A model generated the notes under the pieces. The model was not told where the DNA came from. It saw only the letters and a program-made list of their open reading frames with translations, and did no database searches. A stretch of DNA of 64,000 nt, taken from the NCBI RefSeq assembly GCF_013009345.1, contig NZ_JABELE010000003.1, positions 210,242 through 274,241 on the forward strand. Reading direction: 5' to 3'. The position numbers were made by a program, and so were the translations under genes. The stretch comes from Acinetobacter geminorum. Its GTDB lineage: Bacteria > Pseudomonadota > Gammaproteobacteria > Pseudomonadales > Moraxellaceae. This document shows positions 8,563 to 15,077 of this stretch, in pieces (within the stretch, counting starts at the first letter, position 1; each line of letters begins with the position of its first letter).

Positions 8563-8760
8563 ATGTTAAGTTCGGCAAATATTGGCCATGGCATTATGAT
8601 GGGCTTTGTAATGCTTGCTAGTATCTTGATAATTATAATTGCTGTAATTATTGGGCTATACGGTAAAAAACGTAAAAACAAGTCTGAGACAGAAAACATA
8701 ACTTTTATCATTCTATTATGTATTGGTGTAGTTGGTCTGATTTATGGTTATGTTGGATAG
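8563..8760 (+). CDS. Small two-helix membrane protein (65 aa), unknown
   Basis: A strong ribosome site (AAAAAGGAAAC) sits 7 bases before ATG 8563. The product has one hydrophobic segment at residues 12-32, a highly basic loop GKKRKNKSETEN and a second hydrophobic segment at residues 45-62. This predicts a helical hairpin in the inner membrane with the loop in the cytoplasm. No family was recognised. Confidence 0.65.
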   Translation: MLSSANIGHGIMMGFVMLASILIIIIAVIIGLYGKKRKNKSETENITFIILLCIGVVGLIYGYVG

Positions 8761-8801
8761 TAGTAATTGAATGATGAGATATAGTAGATAAGAGAGAAAA
8801 C

Positions 8802-9221
8802 ATGGGTATTGAATACTTTATTTTTTCAATGGATGATTCTGCAACTAAAGAGGAAATATTAGATATTTTTAGTCCTTATTGGACAGAAATAGATGACAAT
8901 TATTACTTCCTAGACTATGGCGTAGAGGTATATGAAGGCAGGATGGCTGGCGTACACTGTCATTTTTCCATAACTTTCGGTAAGGATAACTCAAGTGTAG
9001 AAGGCTTAACTATTTTCAGGCCATGCGGATCAGAAAAAATGGAGAGAGCAGTTTTTAAACTCATTAGTGATTTCCCCATGTTTGTTACCTATCCGAGTGA
9101 TCCATTGGTTGTAGTAACCGCAAGTCCGAAATGTGTTGAGTTACTAAGAGAAAAGTACCCTGATTTCCTAGCAAAAGATGTAACAGTAGTCACTTCTTAT
9201 GAAGAATATATAAAAACCTAA
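8802..9221 (+). CDS. Hypothetical cytoplasmic protein (139 aa)
   Basis: The protein is acidic, without signal peptide or membrane segment. It begins MGIEYFIFSMDDSATKEEILDIFSPYW, with alternating hydrophobic beta-strand pattern and aromatic residues throughout. A GAGAGAA ribosome site precedes the ATG. Small acidic single-domain proteins beside secreted proteins are often immunity or chaperone proteins, but nothing in the sequence proves that here. I do not recognise the family. Confidence 0.6.
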   Translation: MGIEYFIFSMDDSATKEEILDIFSPYWTEIDDNYYFLDYGVEVYEGRMAGVHCHFSITFGKDNSSVEGLTIFRPCGSEKMERAVFKLISDFPMFVTYPSDPLVVVTASPKCVELLREKYPDFLAKDVTVVTSYEEYIKT

Positions 9222-9303
9222 GAATCCCATTTGCCTGCTCTCTAAGATAGGGATGGATAAAGCTAACTAACAATTTGATTAAAAAATTTATAGGAACTAA
9301 ATA

Positions 9304-9696
9304 ATGAAAAATATATTTGCACCTTTACTGCTTGTTTCTACGGTTATTTTTTCTGCTCACATTTATGCAGAGCCGACTAGTACCTGTAAGGAAGTGAAAT
9401 TCCAAAAGGCTGATCAGGCTTGGAGTGGACACTATTATTTACATGGTGTAATGGAAGTCGGTTCAGAGCTTTTACTTCAGCCAGACGGTAAGTTTCAATG
9501 GATGCTCGCTGTAGGTGCTTTAGACCAATATGCAGAAGGCACATGGTGGAAAAATGGAGACTGTATTGGCTTAAAACCAGAGGCTAAATTTAAAAAGGAT
9601 TTAAGTATTTTCCCTGAAAGCCTAACGATTTCGGATAAATCCTTAGATGCGATCTGGGAAGGTGGACGCCAGCAAGGCACATATAGCAAAGACTAA
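9304..9696 (+). CDS. Secreted hypothetical protein (130 aa)
   Basis: Residues 1-22 form a signal peptide (MKNIFAPLLLVSTVIFSAHIYA) with likely cleavage after YA. The mature part of about 108 residues is beta-rich and contains WSGHYYLHGVMEVGSELLLQ and EGTWWKNGDCIGL, with two Cys residues. These repeated W/G strand patterns suggest a small beta-barrel or lipocalin-like fold, which is inference. It closes the four-gene run and is followed directly by an intrinsic terminator. Confidence 0.7.
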   Translation: MKNIFAPLLLVSTVIFSAHIYAEPTSTCKEVKFQKADQAWSGHYYLHGVMEVGSELLLQPDGKFQWMLAVGALDQYAEGTWWKNGDCIGLKPEAKFKKDLSIFPESLTISDKSLDAIWEGGRQQGTYSKD

Positions 9697-9700
9697 ACTA

Positions 9701-9730
9701 AAAAAGTCCGACACTGAGTCGGACTTTTTT
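9701..9730. terminator. Bidirectional intrinsic terminator
   Basis: The arms AAGTCCGAC and GTCGGACTT surround ACTGA, with A and T runs on the two sides. It lies between two convergent genes and can serve both. Confidence 0.85.
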
Positions 9731-9742
9731 ATGGCTTGTATT

Positions 9743-10744
9743 TTAGTGGTTCACCGCAGCAAGTTGCTGAGCGTTATAGCGTGCGCCCATGTTTGGGTAT
9801 CTCGCAATAATCGCTTGAATTTCTGCCAAGTCTGCCGCTGTTAAATGAAGGTCTACAGCACCCGCATTTTCTACAAGTCGCTCGATTTTACGCGTACCCG
9901 GAATTGGAATAATGTCGTCACCTTGCGCCAAAATCCAAGCCAAAGCCAGTTGAGCCGCTGTCGCATTTTTGCTTTGAGCAAACTCGCTAAATGCTTGCGC
10001 CAAGCTTTGGTTATTTTTCCAGTTATCGCCCTGATAACGTGGTAACTGGCGACGGAAATCATTTTCTTCTAAGTTATTTAGATCAAGCGTATTGGTAATT
10101 AAACCGCGTGATAACGGTGAATACGGCACAAGGCTAATACCTAATTCGCGAATGGTTTGAAAGTGAGTATCTTCCAGTTCACGGGTAAGCAATGAATATT
10201 CATGTTGAACCGCTGCAATCGGGTGAATCGCATGTGCTTTACGAATGGTTTCAGCCGACGCTTCACTGAGTCCTAGGTAACGAACTTTACCTTGCTTGAC
10301 CAAGTCCGCCATTGCGCCAATGGTATCTTCAACCGGAACATTCGGGTCTATACGGTGCGCATAATACAAATCAATCACGTCTGTATTTAAGCGTCTTAAG
10401 CTGTTTTCGACCGCAACTTTAATCCACTCAGGTGAGCCGTCGATATAAGACTCTAAAGAGTTTTTCGGGTTGAGGTTATCTTCTTTATAGCGAAAGCCAA
10501 ATTTGGTCGCCAAGAATACTTTGTCGCGATGTTTTTCTAAAACTTTTGAGAGCAAAACTTCGTTTGCGCCGTTGCCGTACATGTCGGCGGTGTCCCAAAA
10601 GTTAATGCCGAGGTCTAATGCCTTTTCTAGGGTTGCAATGCTTTGTGTGTCGTCTGAGGCCCCATAGGCAAAGCTCATTCCCATGCAACCTAAACCAAGT
10701 GCTGATACTTTTTCGCCTGTTTGTCCTAAAGTTCTATATTTCAT
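9743..10744 (-). CDS. Aldo/keto reductase
   Basis: The 333-residue TIM-barrel enzyme shows the complete catalytic tetrad of the superfamily: Asp51 and Tyr56 (FWDTADMYG), Lys81 (FLATKFGF) and His130 (YYAHRID). The NADPH-binding end of the barrel, PIPGTRKIERLVEN, is also present. It should reduce aldehydes or ketones with NADPH in the cytosol. The pattern GLGCMGMSFAYG and the HRIDP motif point to the AKR13-like group of bacterial reductases. An AraC-family gene lies 112 bases upstream on the same strand and may regulate it. The exact substrate is unknown. Confidence 0.9.
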   Translation of the reverse strand: MKYRTLGQTGEKVSALGLGCMGMSFAYGASDDTQSIATLEKALDLGINFWDTADMYGNGANEVLLSKVLEKHRDKVFLATKFGFRYKEDNLNPKNSLESYIDGSPEWIKVAVENSLRRLNTDVIDLYYAHRIDPNVPVEDTIGAMADLVKQGKVRYLGLSEASAETIRKAHAIHPIAAVQHEYSLLTRELEDTHFQTIRELGISLVPYSPLSRGLITNTLDLNNLEENDFRRQLPRYQGDNWKNNQSLAQAFSEFAQSKNATAAQLALAWILAQGDDIIPIPGTRKIERLVENAGAVDLHLTAADLAEIQAIIARYPNMGARYNAQQLAAVNH

Positions 10745-10856
10745 TTTTCACACTCTTTTTTGCAAAATCACTTGAGTAGAAAAACTATAAAATCCTTTGG
10801 CTCAAACTGACGTATAACATTCAAACCAATAATTATAAAATTCAAACAATCTGTTT

Positions 10857-11759
10857 TTAGGCCACACAGTCTTCGCGGAACTTTTTAGGTGAAAAGCCAG
10901 TATTTTTCTTAAAGAAATTGGTGAAATACGCTGAATATTCAAAGCCTAAGCTATAAGCAATTTCAGAAATATTCCAACTGGTGTGCTGTAGCAGCGCTTT
11001 GGCTTCTTGCGTAATGCGCGAGCTAATATGCTCAGAGGTGGTTTTACCTGTGGCTTCTTTTACAGCTCGGTTTAAATGGTTCACATGCACCGACAAGCCA
11101 TAGGCATAGTCATTTGCTGTTTTGAGTTTCAGCTGAAAATGGGGCGAGTCAATTGGGAACTGGCGTTCTAATAATTCAAAGAATAAATGGCAAATCCGAA
11201 CAGCAGCATTGCTATGTTTTTCAAACTGTTGGGTCGGTTGCATTTTCATGGCTTCATGCACAATTAGGTGCAAATAATTTCTTAAAACGTTGTATTTATA
11301 AATATAGTCTGAATTTATTTCAGTCATCATCTTTTCGAAAATAAATGAAATTTCTTCAACTTGTTGGTCATTTAAAAAATATAGCGGATCGCCGTCGACT
11401 TTAAACAATGGTGAGTCTTTTAAAAAGCTTTGTCTTGATTCTTGGTTTACAAACTCTTCGGTAAATAGACAAAACCAGCCTGCCTGTTCGGGCGAATTAA
11501 TTTCCCATGCATATGGCACCATTGGGTTTGAAAACAGTAAAGCAGGGCGGTCGACTCGTATCCAGCGGTTAGCGTAGTGAAGCTCGCCTGTGCCTAAAAC
11601 CAGTGAAATTTTATAATAATCGCGGCGGCTATAAGGCGTGAGAAACGAGCAGGCATCGCGTTGGAACACGTTAAAATGTCCAAACGAGGTCGATGGAACC
11701 GAGTAATCGCTATCTCTGGTTAAAGAAAAGCGGCGATAAAAATCATGTATGGTTTCCAT
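10857..11759 (-). CDS. AraC-family transcriptional regulator
   Basis: The 300-residue protein has an N-terminal cupin-like sensing region and a C-terminal AraC/XylS DNA-binding domain of about 100 residues. The two helix-turn-helix units are visible: the first near LSVHVNHLNRAVKEATG, the second at WNISEIAYSLGFEYSAYFTN, followed by KKNTGFSPKKFR. ATG 11759 (METIHDFYRRF) is chosen over an in-frame TTG 48 bases upstream, because the longer version adds a poor extension without a ribosome site. It is co-directional with the aldo/keto reductase and is the likely regulator of that gene. Confidence 0.85.
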   Translation of the reverse strand: METIHDFYRRFSLTRDSDYSVPSTSFGHFNVFQRDACSFLTPYSRRDYYKISLVLGTGELHYANRWIRVDRPALLFSNPMVPYAWEINSPEQAGWFCLFTEEFVNQESRQSFLKDSPLFKVDGDPLYFLNDQQVEEISFIFEKMMTEINSDYIYKYNVLRNYLHLIVHEAMKMQPTQQFEKHSNAAVRICHLFFELLERQFPIDSPHFQLKLKTANDYAYGLSVHVNHLNRAVKEATGKTTSEHISSRITQEAKALLQHTSWNISEIAYSLGFEYSAYFTNFFKKNTGFSPKKFREDCVA

Positions 11760-11882
11760 GTTTTTGCCTGCATACCTTATTAATTTACTTAAAGTTATAA
11801 AATTCAAACTTTATTTACTGTAGCTTTTATTTATAGCGCGATCAATCAGTACATTTAAGCAGTTTTGAAAATGAATGATTTT

Positions 11883-12683
11883 TTATAAATATTCGGGGTA
11901 AGCAATGTAAGAAGATTCTACACATTCGAAGCCCATTTGCCGATAAAGACTAACCGCTGGGATGTTATCAACGTCAACAATTAAGTGGGCAATCCGACCA
12001 GTTGCAACAATCCGATTAACCGCGAATTGTAAGACGCGTTCGGCAAAACCTTTTCGGCGATAAGCAGGGAAAGTATATGTGCCGCCAATAGAAACCAGAC
12101 GATCGGTTTCTATGCCTAAACGCACAATAGAAACGATTTGTTGATCTGCTTCAAGCACAATAATTTTTTGTTGTTGAATTAGAGATACCCAGTCAGGTGT
12201 TTCATTTACGGATCGCTCTTTATTGTATTGATGTTGATATTCATCAAGACGGGCAATATCCGAAAGTTCAGCCAAGCGGCCTTGAGCTTCAGAAAATTGG
12301 CCTGAGCAAACCATGATCCATTGATCATATTCTCGTAAAATGCGTCCTTTTTGTTTTATCTCGACATGTAATAAGTCTCGCCCGATTGCGGTCGTTACAA
12401 TCCGACGCGGTTGAAGCTGTAAAATTGAGGTACAGAGCAATGAACCAGATGATGCCTCTGACGGAACCCAGAAACAGGTGCCACCAGCAACGATGACCGC
12501 GACTCCTAGCAGTTGCTCGGCGTTTTGTGAGTCATACAACCGCAAGAGTTGCCACTCTGCATTGGTAGCTTGTGTTTGAGCAAGAAAGGCCATCGCCCCA
12601 ATAGAATAATTGGACCGTTCATCAAGCCATTGAAAGATAAGTTGGTATTTTTCTGAACTGGTGGGAGGTCCCTTTATTATCAT
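11883..12683 (-). CDS. GNAT-family N-acetyltransferase (FR47-like)
   Basis: The 266-residue protein carries a C-terminal GNAT domain. The acetyl-CoA pyrophosphate loop is YTFPAYRRKGFAERVL (Q/R-x-x-G-x-A pattern) and the C-terminal strand and helix are DNIPAVSLYRQMGFE. The first half is divergent, as in FR47-type two-domain acetyltransferases. It probably acetylates a small amine or peptide in the cytosol; the acceptor is unknown. It is transcribed away from the structured RNA region described next. Confidence 0.82.
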   Translation of the reverse strand: MIIKGPPTSSEKYQLIFQWLDERSNYSIGAMAFLAQTQATNAEWQLLRLYDSQNAEQLLGVAVIVAGGTCFWVPSEASSGSLLCTSILQLQPRRIVTTAIGRDLLHVEIKQKGRILREYDQWIMVCSGQFSEAQGRLAELSDIARLDEYQHQYNKERSVNETPDWVSLIQQQKIIVLEADQQIVSIVRLGIETDRLVSIGGTYTFPAYRRKGFAERVLQFAVNRIVATGRIAHLIVDVDNIPAVSLYRQMGFECVESSYIAYPEYL

Positions 12684-12842
12684 TATTAATTACCTATTCA
12701 AATCATGAACTCAATCATAATTCACTATCCTATATTTTTATTATCATGACATCGTTAAATTTAAATTGAAGGTCTTTTTAGCTTAAATATCTAATTGAAT
12801 AAACAACAATAATTATTTAACCAATTTCTATTCAACCTTACA

Positions 12843-12871
12843 TTGACACTCAAAAACTCGCGGATTATCCT
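12843..12871 (+). promoter_or_regulatory. Strong sigma-70 promoter for the structured leader
   Basis: TTGACA (12843-12848, perfect -35) and TATCCT (12866-12871) are separated by exactly 17 bases. The predicted transcription start near 12878 coincides with the first base pairs of the folded region. The upstream 120 bases are AT-rich. Confidence 0.65.
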
Positions 12872-12877
12872 TTGCCT

Positions 12878-13108
12878 GCTGGTCACATTGCCAGTGGGTT
12901 TTAGCAGACCCTTTTACACAAGAGTACTAAAAGCTTGCTTTTTAGTACTGGATCCTTACGTCCCCCTTTTTTCTATGGTAGGACGGAGGTGGACGCGCTT
13001 GCGCGTGCTGGGTCCTTGTGTACCAGTCTGCTAACCCCCTTCGTTCTGCCACCATTATTTAGCAGTAATCGTGGTAGTTCTTCTTTAATACACAAGGAGT
13101 TCGCCATT
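12878..13108 (+). ncRNA. Multi-branched structured leader RNA with alternative pairings (riboswitch-like)
   Basis: About 230 nt fold into nested helices. P1 is TTAGCAGAC (12901-12909) with GTCTGCTAA (13026-13034). P2 is TACACAAG (12915-12922) with CTTGTGTA (13015-13022). P3 is a 10-bp hairpin AGTACTAAAA/TTTTAGTACT (12923-12949). P4 is GGATCC/GGGTCC (12950-12955/13010-13015). P5 is CGTCC/GGACG (12959-12963/12981-12985). P6 is ACGCG-CTTG-CGCGT (12993-13006). The 3' strands of P1 and P2 can also pair downstream: TCCTTGTGTA (13013-13022) is a perfect complement of TACACAAGGA (13089-13098), which contains the Shine-Dalgarno of the following ORF, and CTGCTAA (13028-13034) is a complement of TTAGCAG at 13059-13065. 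The fold was found by eye and resembles no RNA family I know. Confidence 0.6.
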
Positions 13109-13201
13109 ATGCGTACTATTTCATCTCTCTCATTGGCAACCTTTGCCAAAATCTTTGACTCGATACCTAACTGGTCTTTAAAACGGTTTAACCGACTCTA
13201 G
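13109..13201 (+). CDS. 30-residue ORF behind the structured leader (leader peptide or small peptide)
   Basis: The ATG at 13109 follows a near-perfect AAGGAG (13094-13099) with 9-base spacing, the best ribosome site in this neighbourhood. The peptide starts MRTISSLSLATFAKIFDSIP and ends NWSLKRFNRL. It is amphipathic and net positive, with one Trp and no Cys. It may be a regulatory leader peptide acting on the downstream TetR gene, a small membrane-active peptide, or a type I toxin whose translation is locked by the leader. The sequence alone does not separate these. The initiation region can be masked by the upstream leader strand 13013-13022. Confidence 0.6.
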   Translation: MRTISSLSLATFAKIFDSIPNWSLKRFNRL

Positions 13202-13338
13202 GTTTTAAGCCATAGGTCATTACGACTAAAAAATCATAGCAACAATAAAACCAGAGATAGGCGAGCACACCATTTTTGTGCTGCTTTTGCATGCCTGTTT
13301 TTAGCGCTCAATTTAAGAGTGACGGCATTTCTATCTCT
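13201..13338 (+). ncRNA. Second folded domain (three-way-junction candidate) between the 30-aa ORF and the TetR gene
   Basis: The stem GGTTTTA/TAAAACC (13201-13207/13246-13252) is followed at once by an 8-bp helix AGAGATAG/CTATCTCT (13253-13260/13331-13338). That helix encloses a GCACA/TGTGC hairpin (13265-13269/13277-13281) and an ATGCC/GGCAT stem (13291-13295/13324-13328). It begins inside the stop codon of the small ORF and ends 38 bases before the TetR ATG. No T run follows, so it is not an ordinary terminator. Confidence 0.45.
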
Positions 13339-13376
13339 TTTACATACAACAAAAAATTATTTTAAACGGTATAAAA

Positions 13377-13925
13377 ATGCCAAATTTAGAAGCATCATTT
13401 AGAGCATTACGCGTGCTCCACGCGGCAAAAGATTTATTTACTCAACATGGGTTTTACATTGGGATCGATCGAATTGTTAGCGAGGCCAAAATTCCCAAAG
13501 CTACTTTTTATAACTACTTTCACTCCAAAGAAAGACTCATTCAGATGAGCTTAACTTTTCAAATAGATGCATTAAAACATGAGGTGCTTTCAATTATTCA
13601 TTCGTACCGCGAACTCATGGCATTCGATAAACTCAAGAAAATTTACCTCTTACATGCGAACTTAGATGGCTTTTATCGGTTGCCATTTAAAGCCATTTTT
13701 GAAATTGAAAAGCTTTATTCAACTGCCTATAAACTCGTTATTGACTACCGAAACTGGTTCATTAAAGAAATTCATAAACTGCTTTTAACTGTAAAAGCGA
13801 CTGCTACAGTTGAAGATGCACACATGTTTTTGTTTGTGATTGATGGAGCCATGGTTCAGCTTTCGGGAACCAATAACACTGATGAAAGGGATGCATTACT
13901 TGAGTATTTTTTAAGTCGAGTTTGA
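13377..13925 (+). CDS. TetR/AcrR-family transcriptional regulator
   Basis: The 182-residue protein has the N-terminal TetR helix-turn-helix (about residues 14-60: AAKDLFTQHGFYIGIDRIVSEAKIPKATFYNYF written in parts as GFYIGIDRIV and KATFYNYFHSKERLI) and an all-helical ligand domain. It lies downstream of the structured leader, the 30-residue ORF and the second RNA fold on the same strand. The ribosome site is weak, so coupling to the upstream RNA elements is plausible. No obvious target gene lies next to it on the other strand; the neighbour at its 3' end converges. Its ligand is unknown. Confidence 0.85.
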   Translation: MPNLEASFRALRVLHAAKDLFTQHGFYIGIDRIVSEAKIPKATFYNYFHSKERLIQMSLTFQIDALKHEVLSIIHSYRELMAFDKLKKIYLLHANLDGFYRLPFKAIFEIEKLYSTAYKLVIDYRNWFIKEIHKLLLTVKATATVEDAHMFLFVIDGAMVQLSGTNNTDERDALLEYFLSRV

Positions 13926-13934
13926 TAGGAGGAA

Positions 13935-13954
13935 GGCCCGACGGGAGTTGGGTC
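13935..13954. terminator. GC-rich hairpin after the TetR gene
   Basis: GGCCCGAC (13935-13942) and GTTGGGTC (13947-13954) pair with two G-U pairs around a GGGA tetraloop. The T tract is poor. It lies between convergent genes. A close relative of this hairpin occurs at 18423-18445. Confidence 0.45.
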
Positions 13955-13959
13955 AGCTT

Positions 13960-14634
13960 TTAAAGATTACTTATTTTATTATTCAGTGTATTAGACTCAT
14001 TATTTAAATATTCTCCAAAAAAATATTCATCTTTGGTTTGAAAAAAGAAGTTAAATTCTTTGCTCATCATAGAATCATGTTGGGCTTGTTTATGAAAGAT
14101 AGGAGATATTTGGTTTAAATAGTAATAAATACAGTCAGCCGTATTACTAAATACATTTAATGGTTTTAAGCTGGAATATAACTCTGTAAGTGCATTAATA
14201 ATAGGTCGAATATCTGGGTTAAATGTCCATAGTAAAATTTCATTTTCCTCACATCTAATTACTTCATATTCTTCTAGTTTGTTAGGTTGAATTGAGTAAA
14301 GTTGTGCTCCATTTTCACTATAAGTCGAATATAATAATTTTGTGATTTCTAATTGTGAATGTGTGATTTCTTGTTCACGCATTAATTTAGATGTCTTCAA
14401 TAAATTTGGTAGCTCATGAATGTTCTGTTTCGTAAACTTATCGAAAGAATGCATAACATTTTGGATAAGGTTTAATTCACCAGTTCCTGTAATAATACCG
14501 TTTTCCCATGGAAAGAGCTTTTGAATACCATCTTGATATAAATATGAACCATTATCCTGATACGGTATAGTACTGCGAGTATCTGCCGCAATCACAATAC
14601 TATCCTCAAGTTGAATAGCAAGAATAAAGGTCAT
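13960..14634 (-). CDS. Proteasome-fold (Ntn-hydrolase-like) protein
   Basis: The 224-residue protein starts MTFILAIQLEDSIVIAADTR. This resembles the N-terminus of HslV and 20S proteasome beta subunits: after Met removal the first residue is Thr, the nucleophile of the family. An Asp follows at mature position 17 (AADT, the same place as in HslV) and a Lys at about mature position 38 (GIQKLFPW), followed by GIITGTGEL, the usual Gly-rich strand after the catalytic Lys. So the Thr/Asp/Lys set is apparently present. It lacks an obvious ATPase partner gene and is larger than HslV. It lies back to back with the T6SS cargo cassette, with an 80-base shared gap. Whether it is a peptidase is inference. 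Confidence 0.6.
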   Translation of the reverse strand: MTFILAIQLEDSIVIAADTRSTIPYQDNGSYLYQDGIQKLFPWENGIITGTGELNLIQNVMHSFDKFTKQNIHELPNLLKTSKLMREQEITHSQLEITKLLYSTYSENGAQLYSIQPNKLEEYEVIRCEENEILLWTFNPDIRPIINALTELYSSLKPLNVFSNTADCIYYYLNQISPIFHKQAQHDSMMSKEFNFFFQTKDEYFFGEYLNNESNTLNNKISNL

Positions 14635-14714
14635 AATATTAAGAGAGTTAAGTTGATTTTCATGGAATCTATTTTAGGAAGACAAATAAAATTTTACTAG
14701 ATAAGGTTTTGTAT

Positions 14715-15077
14715 ATGGCTGGTGGTTCTCAGATCATTATTAATAAAAACGGTATTACATTAATTACTCCCGCAAAATTTGAGGTCAAAGCTGGACAACA
14801 TCTATTTAAAGGTGGAGCTGAAGTCGGGGTAAATATTCAAGGATTACCCGCTTATGAGGCATATAACGAGAAGTTCCAAATGTTATTACCTTCGGGTGAA
14901 CCTATGAAAAAAGTAGATTATAAAATTTCTACCGATGGAAATGAGTACATCTCTCAAGCAGATGACAAGGGTAGATCTAAACGTATTCATTCTTCTAAGG
15001 AAGAAAATTTAAAGTTAGATTTAAATTGGATAAGTTTCGAGGCTGATTCTGCTGACAATGATGGTGATGCTAAATGA
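14715..15077 (+). CDS. Orphan VgrG C-terminal tail (DUF2345) with transthyretin-like adaptor domain
   Basis: The 120-residue protein begins MAGGSQIIINKNGITLITPAKFEVKAGQH in character: GGSxIxIxxxGI followed by an A-x-H-x-F-K-G motif, the hallmark of the DUF2345 extension of T6SS VgrG spikes. Residues from about 55 (FQMLLPSGEPMKKVDYKI ... ADDKGRSKRI) match the transthyretin-like domain with which VgrG tails hold cargo effectors. The needle part (gp27/gp5) is absent, so this is a free-standing tail, either a remnant or an adaptor. ATG 14715 with AAGG upstream is preferred to TTG 14709. Its ATG-A stop overlaps the next start by 4 bases, indicating coupling with the effector candidate. Confidence 0.72.
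   Translation: MAGGSQIIINKNGITLITPAKFEVKAGQHLFKGGAEVGVNIQGLPAYEAYNEKFQMLLPSGEPMKKVDYKISTDGNEYISQADDKGRSKRIHSSKEENLKLDLNWISFEADSADNDGDAK

Noticed and set aside
12843..13108. 63- and 88-residue open frames across the leader region
   Set aside because: They run through stable hairpins, have no ribosome site and unusual composition; the second shares only its C-terminal end with the real 30-aa ORF.
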